Of a stretch of DNA of 64,000 nucleotides, positions 54,037 to 63,523 are shown piece after piece. A program made the position numbers and the translations under genes. Source of the DNA: Rahnella sp. AA (GTDB lineage Bacteria; Pseudomonadota; Gammaproteobacteria; Enterobacterales; Enterobacteriaceae); contig NZ_PITQ01000002.1 in NCBI RefSeq assembly GCF_002834385.1, forward strand, positions 124,001 through 188,000, in the 5' to 3' direction. The notes under the pieces were generated by a model that was not told the origin of the DNA, searched no databases, and saw nothing but the letters and a program-made list of their open reading frames with translations. Position 1 is the stretch's first letter. Each line of letters begins with the position of its first letter.

Positions 54037-55758
54037 ATGAGAATTCTTCTGCCTTATCTCGCGTTATATCGCCGTCACTGGTTCCGCCTGTCGCTGGGCG
54101 TCATTCTTGCGATTGTCACGCTGATGGCAAGCATCGGGCTGCTCACGCTTTCCGGCTGGTTCCTGGCAGCATCTGCCGTGGCCGGGCTGGCCGGGCTTTA
54201 TACGTTTAACTATATGCTGCCTGCGGCAGGAGTTCGCGGCGCGGCCATTACGCGTACGGCAGGACGTTACGCCGAGCGACTGGTCAGCCATGATGCGACT
54301 TTCCGCGTACTGGCACATCTTCGCGTGTTCACATTCACCAGAATCATGCCACTGACGCCAGGCGGTATTGCACGTTTCCGTCAGGCTGATTTGCTCAACC
54401 GCCTCGTCGCCGACGTTGATACGCTGGACCACCTTTATCTGCGTGTAATATCGCCGCTGATCAGCGCGCTGGTGGTGATTGTACTGGTGACGTTTGGGCT
54501 AAGTTTCCTCGATGTCACGCTGGCCCTGACGCTGGGTGCCATCATGCTGGCGCTGATGGTACTTCTGCCGGTGATTTTCTACCGCGCAGGAAAACCTGCG
54601 GGCCGCGAACTCACGGCGCTGCGGAGCGATTATCGTACGCAGTTGACCGCATGGTTACAGGGTCAGGCCGAGCTGGTAGTTTTTGGCGCACAACCGCAAT
54701 TTCGCCAACAGCTGGATGACATTGAGCGCCGCTGGATGTTACGCCAGCAGCAGCAGGCAAAACTGACCGGCCTTTCGCAGGCAATGATTATTGCGGCAGC
54801 AGGCCTGACGGTCACGCTGATGTTGTGGCTGGCATCGGGCGGCATCAGCGCCTTTCCACAACCCGGCGCGCTGATTGCCTTGTTTGTCTTTACGCCGTTA
54901 GCTGCGTTTGAAGCACTCGGGCCGGTTGCTGCGGCTTTCCAGCATCTCGGGCAGGTTATTGCATCGGCGCAGTGCGTAAGCCAGATCATCAGCCAGCCTG
55001 CCGACGTGGCATTTCCACCACAAGGCCCGGCAGCCGGTGAACAGGTCAGCCTTTCGCTGAAAGACGTTAATTTTACCTATCCGGGCCAGCCGTTGCCGGT
55101 GCTGAAAAATATCACGCTGGACGTCCGCGCAGGTGAACATATCGCCCTGCTCGGCCAGACCGGTTGTGGTAAATCCACGCTGTTGCAGTTGCTGACGCGC
55201 GGCTGGAACATCAGCAGCGGTTCACTGAAGCTTAACGGCCACGAAATCACTGAATACGATGAAGCCACGTTGCGCCGGACGATCACCGTTGTCAGCCAGC
55301 GTGTACACGTTTTCAATACCACACTGCGTGAAAACCTGCGGATGGCGTCGCCAGAATGTTCTGATGAACAAATCGCCGACGTTCTGAAGCAGGTTGATTT
55401 GCACGTTCTTCTGGAAAACGAAGGGCTGAATGCCTGGCTGGGCGAAGGCGGCCGCCAGCTTTCTGGTGGCGAGCAACGCCGTTTAGGCCTTGCTCGTGCC
55501 CTTTTGCACGATGCACCATTGTGGTTGCTTGATGAACCGACTGAAGGGCTGGACGCCGAAACGGAACAACATATTTTGGCACTGCTGCGCAAGCATTGTC
55601 AGAATAAGACGCTACTCTTAGTGACGCACCGTTTGCACGGTCTGGAGACTCTTGACAGAATTTGTGTGATGGAAGAAGGTCAGATCGTAGAACAAGGTGA
55701 TCACCCGACGCTGGCCGCTGCACAGGGACGTTACGCACGATTTCTGACGCGAGGCTGA
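54037..55758 (+). CDS. cydC: Cysteine/glutathione ABC exporter subunit CydC
   Basis: A 573-residue half-transporter partner of CydD, identical in length to the E. coli protein. Six helices lie in about 15-310. Walker A is GQTGCGKST, signature LSGGEQRRLGLARALL, Walker B LWLLDEPTEGLD, with LVTHRLHGL following. In the heterodimer the two nucleotide sites are not equal. After the stop a short GC hairpin (55777-55794) precedes the aat ribosome-binding site. Confidence 0.97.
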   Translation: MRILLPYLALYRRHWFRLSLGVILAIVTLMASIGLLTLSGWFLAASAVAGLAGLYTFNYMLPAAGVRGAAITRTAGRYAERLVSHDATFRVLAHLRVFTFTRIMPLTPGGIARFRQADLLNRLVADVDTLDHLYLRVISPLISALVVIVLVTFGLSFLDVTLALTLGAIMLALMVLLPVIFYRAGKPAGRELTALRSDYRTQLTAWLQGQAELVVFGAQPQFRQQLDDIERRWMLRQQQQAKLTGLSQAMIIAAAGLTVTLMLWLASGGISAFPQPGALIALFVFTPLAAFEALGPVAAAFQHLGQVIASAQCVSQIISQPADVAFPPQGPAAGEQVSLSLKDVNFTYPGQPLPVLKNITLDVRAGEHIALLGQTGCGKSTLLQLLTRGWNISSGSLKLNGHEITEYDEATLRRTITVVSQRVHVFNTTLRENLRMASPECSDEQIADVLKQVDLHVLLENEGLNAWLGEGGRQLSGGEQRRLGLARALLHDAPLWLLDEPTEGLDAETEQHILALLRKHCQNKTLLLVTHRLHGLETLDRICVMEEGQIVEQGDHPTLAAAQGRYARFLTRG

Positions 55759-55808
55759 TGTTGTTCCCGTTTTAACGGCGGCCTTTAGGTCGCCGGATAA
55801 GGAGATCT

Positions 55809-56543
55809 ATGCGGTTAGTTAAGCTTGAGGCCAATTCCGTCACTTTCCCGGATCCTGAGACTGCACTCCTGGAACCGAATGGCCTTTTGGCTATTGGCGG
55901 GGATCTCACCGCCCCTCGTCTGCTTTCTGCTTATCAAACGGGCATCTTTCCCTGGTTCGAGCCTGGAGAGATGATTCTTTGGTGGTCTCCCGATCCCCGC
56001 GCCGTCCTCATCCCTGAAGAACGGCATGCCAGCCGCAGCCTGAAACGCTTTATGCGGAGAATGCCGTTTCGTTTCACGCTCAACCAGCAGTTTGAGCAGG
56101 TTATCCGCGCCTGCGCCATGCAGCGTGAGGACGGCACCTGGATCGGGCCGCTGGTTCAGCGAGGATATCAGGAGCTGCACGAAGCCGGGCGGGCTCACTC
56201 GGTCGAGGTCTGGGAAGGCGATGAACTGGTTGGTGGGTTATATGGCGTTTCTGTCGGCAAATTATTCTGCGGCGAGTCGATGTTTACCCGTCGGGAAAAT
56301 GCATCGAAGTGCGCGCTCATGGTTTTTTGCCAACATTTTTCCCGCAATGGTGGAGAACTGATTGACTGTCAGGTGCTCAACCCTCACACTGCGTCGCTGG
56401 GTGCGAGAGAGATCCCCCGCCGCCAATTTTTGCAGCAGTTATCCGAACTTTCGCAACGCGCGTTAGCACCGGATTGCTGGCTGCCACAAGACTTATCCCC
56501 ACATGACGAAGACCTGCCGGTGTTCCCGAAGGATAGGGAATAG
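55809..56543 (+). CDS. aat: Leucyl/phenylalanyl-tRNA-protein transferase Aat
   Basis: A 244-residue enzyme that attaches Leu or Phe from aminoacyl-tRNA to proteins with N-terminal Arg, Lys or Met, creating N-degrons. Conserved blocks: [39 protein letters not shown], and [20 protein letters not shown]. It is about ten residues longer at the C-terminus than E. coli Aat. A strong ribosome-binding site (AAGGAGA) precedes the ATG. The substrates it makes are recognised by ClpS and destroyed by ClpAP, both encoded 0.5 to 3 kb away. Confidence 0.96.
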   Translation: MRLVKLEANSVTFPDPETALLEPNGLLAIGGDLTAPRLLSAYQTGIFPWFEPGEMILWWSPDPRAVLIPEERHASRSLKRFMRRMPFRFTLNQQFEQVIRACAMQREDGTWIGPLVQRGYQELHEAGRAHSVEVWEGDELVGGLYGVSVGKLFCGESMFTRRENASKCALMVFCQHFSRNGGELIDCQVLNPHTASLGAREIPRRQFLQQLSELSQRALAPDCWLPQDLSPHDEDLPVFPKDRE

Positions 56544-56618
56544 GTGCGGTCATGGACCATACTTCTTTACATAATGTGGGTTTTTCGGCATTATCTTGCC
56601 GGTTAAAAACTATGGTAG

Positions 56619-56855
<237 letters not shown>

Positions 56856-56907
56856 TAAGCGGCTCACTCATCGCTGATTTTCCGGCGATCCCTGAGGATA
56901 CCCTCTT

Positions 56908-56937
56908 CGCCCTTCCTGCTTTTGCAAGGGCGTTTTG
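56908..56937 (+). terminator. Terminator of infA
   Basis: Stem CGCCCTT / AAGGGCG (56908-56914 with 56926-56932), followed by TTTTGTGG, about 52 nt past the infA stop. Confidence 0.75.
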
Positions 56938-57024
56938 TGGTATCCGCAATTCGGCATTTTTTTCATTATCCTTTCTGAAATCCCTCACTAATTCCTGCAA
57001 TTAAATAAAGAATCTCAGAAAGAA

Positions 57025-57052
57025 AAAAGGCGATGTTTTCACATCGCCTTTT
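57025..57052 (-). terminator. Terminator of clpA
   Basis: A perfect 12-bp stem (57025-57036 with 57041-57052), loop TTTC, with A-run before and T-run after, so it may also stop plus-strand read-through from infA. It lies 22 nt past the clpA stop. Confidence 0.88.
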
Positions 57053-57074
57053 GTTTTTTCATCACTGATGAAAA

Positions 57075-59357
57075 TCAGTGCACCGCACCTTCCGGTTTTT
57101 TCTTCTGCGCACTCATAAAGTGATAAGTCAGCTTGTCAGCAGCTTTATCGAGTGCCACAGAGACAGAACCGCCATCCACCAATGAACCAAACAGCAGCTC
57201 GTTGGCGAGAGGTTTCTTCAGGTTTTCCTGAACGGTACGGGTCATCGGGCGCGCACCCATGGCACGGTCATAACCTTTCACCGTCAGCCAGTCGCGGGCT
57301 TCATCACTGACTTCCAGTGAAACGCCTTTCGCATCCAGTTGCGCCTGCAGCTCAACAATAAACTTATCAACAACCTGCTGAATAACCTCAGTGGACAGAT
57401 GGTTAAACCAGATTACGTTGTCCAGGCGGTTACGGAATTCCGGCGTAAAGGTGCGTTTGATCTCTTCCATTGCATCAGGGCTGTTATCCTGATGAACCAG
57501 ACCAATCGATTTACGTTCCGTTTCGCGCACGCCGGCGTTGGTGGTCATCACCAGGATGACGTTGCGGAAGTCCGCTTTACGTCCGTTGTTATCCGTCAGC
57601 GTCCCGTTGTCCATCACCTGCAACAGCAGGTTAAAGACGTCCGGATGGGCTTTCTCGATTTCATCGAGCAGCACCACGGCGTGAGGATGTTTAATGACCG
57701 CATCCGTCAGCAAACCGCCCTGATCGAACCCGACATATCCCGGAGGTGCACCAATCAGACGACTGACCGTGTGGCGTTCCATGTATTCCGACATGTCAAA
57801 GCGCAGCAGTTCGATATCCAGCGCTTTGGCCAACTGAACCGTGACCTCTGTTTTACCGACACCCGTAGGCCCGGCGAACAGGAATGAACCGACAGGCTTA
57901 TGATCCTGACCCAAACCGGCGCGGCTCATTTTGATCGCTTCAGTCAGTGCTTCAATAGCAGGATCCTGCCCGAAGACCAGCATTTTCAGGCGATCGCCCA
58001 GGTTTTTCAGCACATCGCGGTCAGTGGCCGAGACGGTTTTTTCCGGGATACGGGCAATACGTGCCACCACGCTTTCGATATCACTGACGTTAACGGTTTT
58101 CTTGCGTTTGCTGACCGGCATTAACCGGCTGCGTGCGCCCGCTTCGTCGATAACGTCGATAGCTTTGTCCGGCAGATGACGGTCATTGATGTATTTAACC
58201 GACAGCTCAACCGCTGCACGCACCGCTTTCGCGGTATAACGCACGTCGTGATGCGCTTCGTATTTGGTTTTCAGGCCATTGATGATCTGAACGGTTTCTT
58301 CAACGCTTGGCTCAGTAATATCAATTTTCTGGAAGCGACGCGCCAGAGCACGGTCTTTCTCGAAGATATTGCTGAATTCCTGATACGTTGTTGAACCGAT
58401 CACTCTGATTTTGCCGCTCGACAGCAGCGGTTTAATCAGGTTAGCCGCATCCACCTGACCACCCGACGCCGCACCGGCACCGATGATCGTGTGGATTTCA
58501 TCAATAAACAGAATGCTGTTCTTATCCTGTTCGAGCTGTTTCAGCAGGGATTTGAAACGTTTTTCAAAATCACCGCGGTATTTAGTACCCGCCAGCAAGG
58601 AACCAATATCCAGAGAATACAGGGTGCAGTCGGCCATGACTTCCGGCACATCACCCTGCTCGATTCTCCACGCCAGCCCTTCAGCAATGGCGGTTTTACC
58701 GACACCGGATTCGCCCACCAGAAGCGGGTTGTTTTTACGACGACGGCAGAGCACCTGAATAGCACGCTCAAGTTCTTTGTCACGACCAATCAGCGGATCG
58801 ATGCCACCCACACGCGCCAACTGGTTAAGATTAGTGGTGAAGTTCTCCATACGATCTTCCCCCGCCGACTGCTCTTCGTTAACTGGGTTTTCCGCATTGT
58901 TTTGCGCCTGGCCGCCCGTTTCATCTTTACGGGTACCGTGCGAAATAAAGTTCACCACATCAAGGCGGCTGACATCATGTTTGCGCAGAAGGTAGGCAGC
59001 CTGTGATTCCTGTTCGCTGAAAATCGCGACCAGAACATTGGCACCAGACACTTCGCTGCGACCGGAAGATTGAACGTGGAATACCGCACGTTGCAGAACG
59101 CGCTGGAAACTCAGCGTTGGCTGGGTATCACGTTCTTCTTCACTGGCAGGTAAGGTGGGTGTGGTTTGCTCGATGAAGGCTTCCAGTTCCTGGCGCAAGG
59201 CCACGAGATCTACTGTACAAGCTTCAAGCGCTTCACGGGCAGCAGGGTTGCTGAGCAACGCCAGCAACAGGTGCTCCACGGTCATAAACTCATGCCGGTG
59301 CTCACGGGCTCTTGCGAAAGCCATGTTGAGACTGAGTTCAAGTTCTTGATTGAGCAT
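57075..59357 (-). CDS. clpA: ClpAP protease ATPase subunit ClpA
   Basis: A 760-residue double-ring AAA+ unfoldase that feeds substrates to ClpP. The N-domain (1-140, binds ClpS) is MLNQELELSLNMAFARARE. D1 has Walker A GESGVGKTA and FIDEIHTIIGAG; D2 has GPTGVGKTEVT and LLDEIEKAHPDV. The ClpP-docking IGL tripeptide is in ERKSIGLVHQD. The variable linker after the N-domain is slightly longer than in E. coli. I start at ATG 59355-59357 after GGAGGTGCCT; an in-frame GTG two codons earlier overlaps the ribosome-binding site. clpS precedes it by 27 nt. Confidence 0.98.
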   Translation of the reverse strand: MLNQELELSLNMAFARAREHRHEFMTVEHLLLALLSNPAAREALEACTVDLVALRQELEAFIEQTTPTLPASEEERDTQPTLSFQRVLQRAVFHVQSSGRSEVSGANVLVAIFSEQESQAAYLLRKHDVSRLDVVNFISHGTRKDETGGQAQNNAENPVNEEQSAGEDRMENFTTNLNQLARVGGIDPLIGRDKELERAIQVLCRRRKNNPLLVGESGVGKTAIAEGLAWRIEQGDVPEVMADCTLYSLDIGSLLAGTKYRGDFEKRFKSLLKQLEQDKNSILFIDEIHTIIGAGAASGGQVDAANLIKPLLSSGKIRVIGSTTYQEFSNIFEKDRALARRFQKIDITEPSVEETVQIINGLKTKYEAHHDVRYTAKAVRAAVELSVKYINDRHLPDKAIDVIDEAGARSRLMPVSKRKKTVNVSDIESVVARIARIPEKTVSATDRDVLKNLGDRLKMLVFGQDPAIEALTEAIKMSRAGLGQDHKPVGSFLFAGPTGVGKTEVTVQLAKALDIELLRFDMSEYMERHTVSRLIGAPPGYVGFDQGGLLTDAVIKHPHAVVLLDEIEKAHPDVFNLLLQVMDNGTLTDNNGRKADFRNVILVMTTNAGVRETERKSIGLVHQDNSPDAMEEIKRTFTPEFRNRLDNVIWFNHLSTEVIQQVVDKFIVELQAQLDAKGVSLEVSDEARDWLTVKGYDRAMGARPMTRTVQENLKKPLANELLFGSLVDGGSVSVALDKAADKLTYHFMSAQKKKPEGAVH

Positions 59358-59384
59358 AGGCACCTCCCAAATAGATTGCCTTAA

Positions 59385-59705
59385 TCAGGCTTTTTCCAGC
59401 GTACACAGCAACGGATGCTCATTCTCCTTGGCGTACTCATTCACATGTGCGACTTTGGTTTCCGCGACTTCGGCCGTATAAACGCCGCAAATCGCTTTAC
59501 CTCTATAGTGCACCTGGAGCATCAGTTGCGTTGCACGTTCAATATCATAAGAAAAGAACTTTTGCAGAACGTCAATCACAAATTCCATTGGAGTGTAATC
59601 GTCGTTGTTTAATATAACTTTATACATAGATGGCGGTTTTACCTCATCCTTTTGCTTATCCGCCGTCAAATGTTCGAAATTTAACCAGTCTTGATTCTTG
59701 CCCAT
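59385..59705 (-). CDS. clpS: ClpAP adaptor ClpS
   Basis: A 106-residue adaptor that binds N-degron substrates and delivers them to ClpA. The recognition pocket is intact: [10 protein letters not shown] (N34, D35) and [11 protein letters not shown] (H66). The ClpA-contacting C-terminal half, [20 protein letters not shown], is conserved. The frame opens 22 codons upstream; [10 protein letters not shown] at 59703-59705 is the family start. It forms an operon with clpA and is functionally tied to aat, 3 kb away. Confidence 0.98.
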   Translation of the reverse strand: MGKNQDWLNFEHLTADKQKDEVKPPSMYKVILNNDDYTPMEFVIDVLQKFFSYDIERATQLMLQVHYRGKAICGVYTAEVAETKVAHVNEYAKENEHPLLCTLEKA

Positions 59706-60100
59706 TGCCTGTTCATCACCTGTGAAGATCGTATTGGAAGCCAAATACACAAGCGTGGAAGCTGTCTGCAAAGCTTCACACTTTCATTACCGTATTTTAC
59801 CATCTCTGTCCCCACCTTGCCGCTGCACAAAATGTTTTCCGTGCATCAGGCAACGCGTATGAAATTTTAACAAAATATGTCAATAGCGTTACCTGCTTCA
59901 AACTTTGGTTATCTGCTCCCTAAGGACAAATGCCGTTTCCTTGACGTCTATCTCTATTCCACTAGAGTGTAAATTCGTGAGCTGAACAAGGTATGAAACC
60001 GGCTCGAACAGGCGCTTATCCGCTGCGTTCTGGCCTTCGTGCTCACTCAACTGGCTTTATCTATTTACTACCAGACTAGTCATGAGAGGGATGTAGAAGC
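59706..60100. promoter_or_regulatory. Divergent clpS / cspD region
   Basis: About 395 bases between the two starts. It must hold both promoters, but I see no strong -35/-10 pair that stands out and no dyad worth naming. No frame with coding character on either strand. Confidence 0.3.
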
Positions 60101-60322
60101 ATGCAGACGGGTACTGTTAAATGGTTCAATAATGCTAAAGGCTTTGGCTTCATTTGCCCACAAAATGGCGGTGAAGACATCTTCGCTCACTACTCCACAA
60201 TCCAGATGGAGGGTTACCGGACACTTAAGGCCGGGCAGCAGGTCAACTTCGACGTTCATGAAGGCCCAAAGGGGAATCATGCCAGCCTTATTATCCCGGT
60301 GGAAAGTGAAGCGGTCGCCTGA
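60101..60322 (+). CDS. cspD: Cold-shock-like protein CspD
   Basis: A 73-residue cold-shock-domain protein. CspD is induced in stationary phase rather than by cold and inhibits replication by binding single-stranded DNA as a dimer. Both nucleic acid motifs are intact: KGFGFI and DIFAHYSTI. The CspD-specific ending GPKGNHASLIIPVE and the position divergent from clpSA agree with E. coli. It ends at a strong terminator. Confidence 0.97.
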   Translation: MQTGTVKWFNNAKGFGFICPQNGGEDIFAHYSTIQMEGYRTLKAGQQVNFDVHEGPKGNHASLIIPVESEAVA

Positions 60323-60360
60323 CCGGTTCAGCATCACACATCAAGTTACGCTTCAACTGC

Positions 60361-60390
60361 AAATGCCGGTCACTCATTGACTGGCATTTT
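60361..60390 (+). terminator. Terminator of cspD
   Basis: A 12-bp stem with one G-U pair (60361-60372 with 60378-60389), CTCAT loop, ending in TTTT, 39 nt past the cspD stop. Confidence 0.85.
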
Positions 60391-60614
60391 CATTTATGGG
60401 GGAGAATGCCTCCGGCTTCAAGCCCTTTACGCGAAAAAAAGTACATTTTTTAGACACTGATTGCTAAGACAGGACATAAAACAAATTAAGTCTAAACACA
60501 ATCTCAACAAATCACGTTCAATTTCTCCATAATTTACCCCGTTGCACACCTGTTTATTCTCCCCCTGTTGAAATAACCGTTACCGATATCCGGTTCACTT
60601 TGACAGGTAATCCC

Positions 60615-61604
60615 ATGACCACTTTCAGCTACCCTTCCGCAGAAAAGGCTCCGCTTTCCGGCCTTCAGTTGATGACGGCGTTACTCTCCTGCCGCACGGT
60701 GCCAGGTCCGTCATGGAAATTGCCACGTTACCGGTTCAAATTCCTGTACCGTGCGCTGCTACATCCGCGTCGGACCTTCGCAATGCTCGATTATCTCGCG
60801 CATCATCCGCAGCGCGATGAAATTCTGGCGGCGATGCCGAGCCTGCCGTGCAAATTGCACCGTATTTATCAGGCCGCCAATATCACGCCGGAACAGGCGA
60901 TGAAGCGCATTACCGATCACTACGACATGATCGGCCACTGCCTGCCGGATGCGATTAATCACGGTTATCTCAGCAAAAAAGAGATGGCGATCGCCACGCT
61001 GACCGGTAAAGAAGAGCAACGTTATGCCATCACCTTCAACGCCATTGCCCGCCTGGATAAAGAAGGTGAAGCCACGCTGACATTCCATAATGCCGAAGGG
61101 GTTTCCATTGCCATCGTGACGTTCTCGTTTATCGAATATCAGGGGAAACCGACGCTGTTTATTGGCGCGTTGCAGGGACCAAAGGCGAATGTGGATCATC
61201 AGGAAATTCAGCGCGCGACCAAAGCCTGCCACGGGTTATTTCCAAAACGTCTGGTGATTGAAGCGCTGACGACGCTCGCGGATGTCACCGGCATGACGCA
61301 GATTGTGGCGGTTGGCAACCACACGCACATTTATGAAAATCCGCGCTATAAAAAGCGCAAAGGCATGGTGTTTGCCGATTACGACAGCTTCTGGGAAACG
61401 ATGGAGGCAAAGCCGGGCGAAGACGGATATTTCCATCTGCCACGCCAGATTGCCCACCGGCCGCTGGAAGAAATCGCCAGCAAACGTCGTTCCGAATACC
61501 GCCGTCGCTATCAGTTGCTCGATGACCTGGAAAGCCAGATCCGCCAGACCTTCACCCGCGGACACGGCAATCCCGTCACGTTGCCGGAAACACGGGCGGC
61601 TTAA
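60615..61604 (+). CDS. ybjX: YbjX, VirK/DUF535 family protein
   Basis: A 329-residue member of the VirK/YbjX (DUF535) family, close in length to E. coli YbjX. Blocks of the family include RFKFLYRALLHPRRTFAMLD, LPCKLHRIYQAANITPEQAM and VVAVGNHTHIYENPRYKKRK. Relatives in Shigella (VirK) and Salmonella are linked to envelope or virulence functions and resistance to host peptides, but biochemical activity is unknown. I start at ATG 60615 after AGGT; a TTG five codons earlier is possible. Its stop overlaps that of convergent ybjD by three bases. Confidence 0.88.
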   Translation: MTTFSYPSAEKAPLSGLQLMTALLSCRTVPGPSWKLPRYRFKFLYRALLHPRRTFAMLDYLAHHPQRDEILAAMPSLPCKLHRIYQAANITPEQAMKRITDHYDMIGHCLPDAINHGYLSKKEMAIATLTGKEEQRYAITFNAIARLDKEGEATLTFHNAEGVSIAIVTFSFIEYQGKPTLFIGALQGPKANVDHQEIQRATKACHGLFPKRLVIEALTTLADVTGMTQIVAVGNHTHIYENPRYKKRKGMVFADYDSFWETMEAKPGEDGYFHLPRQIAHRPLEEIASKRRSEYRRRYQLLDDLESQIRQTFTRGHGNPVTLPETRAA

Positions 61605-63334
61605 TCCGCCCTGCCGCGCGCCAGCCAGGCCACGCGGGAAAACATTTGCCGCAGCAGCGGAGGAATCGATGCGGTTCCCCGCAAAGACGCCGCCAGCGCC
61701 ACATCAATGGCCAGATCCGGCTTCGAGCTGCGGTGAATCGCTTTATCGATAATTCGTCGCGGCGCCATCGGCACATTCGCCGCTATCGCTGAATTCTTGC
61801 GATACACGTCCTCAAACCCTTCGCGATACAGAAAATACTCGATGTCCTGCGCCGGTAACGCCGTCAGGCGGTAACGCAGCGTATCGTCATGACTCTCCAC
61901 GTTAGCAATGACCGTCGCCGCGTATTTGCGCCCGGCTTCGTCACCGTCGACCAGCGCATGCCACTCGATGCCCATCTGCCGGGCGAAACGCAGCAACGGT
62001 TTCAGGCCGCACTGCGCAAACTCAATCACCTTAATGCCTTCAGATTCGAAATGATAACCGCACTGTCGCGCCAGCTGATTGAGCAACCACACTTCCGTTT
62101 CGCCTTCTACCAGCAGCCAGCAGCGCGCAAATAAAGATGAAGGCCGGTTAAAGCGGATATGGAAAGCAATCCGGCGGCTGTCTTCCATGCTCAGCCCTTC
62201 CGGCCCGATACCGTAAGCCGCCACGCGTCCGGATTCACGCACCAGCCGGCAAATCTGCTCAACCGGCACCAGAGAAAGCAAATCACCGGAATTGGTTGTC
62301 GTGATCCGTTGTAACGGCAGTTGATCCAGTAATCCCCACGCCACCGACAGCATGATCGGATGCAGACGGGTTTCGGGGTCTTCAATCAGCAATAAAGGCC
62401 GAGCGTCCGGATGCAACACCACTGATCCCTTCGCCTGCAATAAAGTGGAAAACATGCCCAGCAGCATCACGCGCATGCTGCGGCTGTTCGGCTCGGCAAT
62501 CATGCGGTTGATGTTGTCCAGCGAACGCCACGCGCGGCGGCTTTCAGCCCGTCCATGGCGTTTTTGCTGCCAGGGCGCACTGTTGGATGTCCCTTGCTCG
62601 GCAAAATAATGTTCAAGCAATTGCCGCATCGCCGATAGCCCGCTGCGTAATTCACTGTTTTTCAGCGTCTGCGGGCTGTGCACCAATTCCCGCGTGAGCT
62701 CATCAAGCTGTTTTGCCAGTTCCTCATTATTGGCCGCTAACCTTGGGGCCAGCGTTTCACTGCGCAGGCGGCGGATAAAGCGCGCATCACGCAGCCGCAG
62801 AACCGGATTGAGACGGATCAGCGCCTGCGCCAGCGGATCAATCGTCGTCAGATTCAGAGGCTGCCCGTTAGAGGACAAAAAGCTGCGTAATGTCATCACA
62901 CTGCCGTCGTCGTCCAGTTCCCCCTCCAGCCGGTAATAGATACGGTTCATTTTATCCGCACATTTCACCCAAAGTGGTGAGAGAGGATTAAAACGCGGTG
63001 ACATATGATGACCTGCCTGGTTTTCACAAAACGTAAATACCACGTGCAGATACTGTGATTTGGATTCCTCTTCGCCAGCCGGGAAATAGAAATCTTCTTC
63101 TTTAAAGCAGTAAAGTTTGGGTTCGGGAGAAAGTAACAGCGTCAGGGCATCCAGAAGGCTTGATTTGCCCCAGGCATTTTCACCAATCAGAACGGTATTG
63201 GTCAGAAAGGACTCCGTCTGCCCCTGATGTGCAGAACCGGTAATCGATGCGCCACGTTGTGCGGGCTGTGTCAGAGTCAAAGACAGCCGGTTTATTCCGC
63301 GAAAACCGACAATATCAATATGTTCCAGATACAT
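61601..63334 (-). CDS. ybjD: YbjD, OLD-family ATP-dependent nuclease-like protein
   Basis: A 577-residue protein with an ABC/SMC-type ATPase N-terminal half and a C-terminal Toprim domain. Walker A is IGENAWGKSSLLDAL, and LLIEDPETRLHPI is the Walker B/signature region. Toprim motifs are LLVEGETEVWLL and ALVDGDEAGRKYA. OLD nucleases cut DNA with metal ions; YbjD itself is not well characterised. Compared with my recollection of E. coli YbjD (about 552 residues), a segment of roughly 22 residues (QRGASITGSAHQGQTESF and flanks) is inserted just before Walker A. The gene is convergent with ybjX. Confidence 0.88.
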   Translation of the reverse strand: MYLEHIDIVGFRGINRLSLTLTQPAQRGASITGSAHQGQTESFLTNTVLIGENAWGKSSLLDALTLLLSPEPKLYCFKEEDFYFPAGEEESKSQYLHVVFTFCENQAGHHMSPRFNPLSPLWVKCADKMNRIYYRLEGELDDDGSVMTLRSFLSSNGQPLNLTTIDPLAQALIRLNPVLRLRDARFIRRLRSETLAPRLAANNEELAKQLDELTRELVHSPQTLKNSELRSGLSAMRQLLEHYFAEQGTSNSAPWQQKRHGRAESRRAWRSLDNINRMIAEPNSRSMRVMLLGMFSTLLQAKGSVVLHPDARPLLLIEDPETRLHPIMLSVAWGLLDQLPLQRITTTNSGDLLSLVPVEQICRLVRESGRVAAYGIGPEGLSMEDSRRIAFHIRFNRPSSLFARCWLLVEGETEVWLLNQLARQCGYHFESEGIKVIEFAQCGLKPLLRFARQMGIEWHALVDGDEAGRKYAATVIANVESHDDTLRYRLTALPAQDIEYFLYREGFEDVYRKNSAIAANVPMAPRRIIDKAIHRSSKPDLAIDVALAASLRGTASIPPLLRQMFSRVAWLARGRAD

Positions 63335-63523
63335 CAGACGCCTCCTGTGCGCTCAGAGCTTTCCTGAGAATGGCGTTAAAAATCGGTTCGGGTCAAGCCC
63401 GCGAAGATATCTCTGCGCGCCGAAGCTGCTTTACAGCCAGATAACTTTTCGTTAGCGTGGCGGGCGACATTTTTTGTGTCGCGCACCACTCATGGGATCT
63501 CACTTTTCAGGGACTTTTGCATC

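Noticed and set aside
60551-60571. TGTTTA and TGTTGA as a PhoP box upstream of ybjX
   Set aside because: The two half-sites are 15 bases apart, not 11, and the second is imperfect.
63335-63523. ArgR box or lysine riboswitch before lysO
   Set aside because: No TGAATN6ATTCA-like sequence and no lysine riboswitch core is visible; only a small hairpin.
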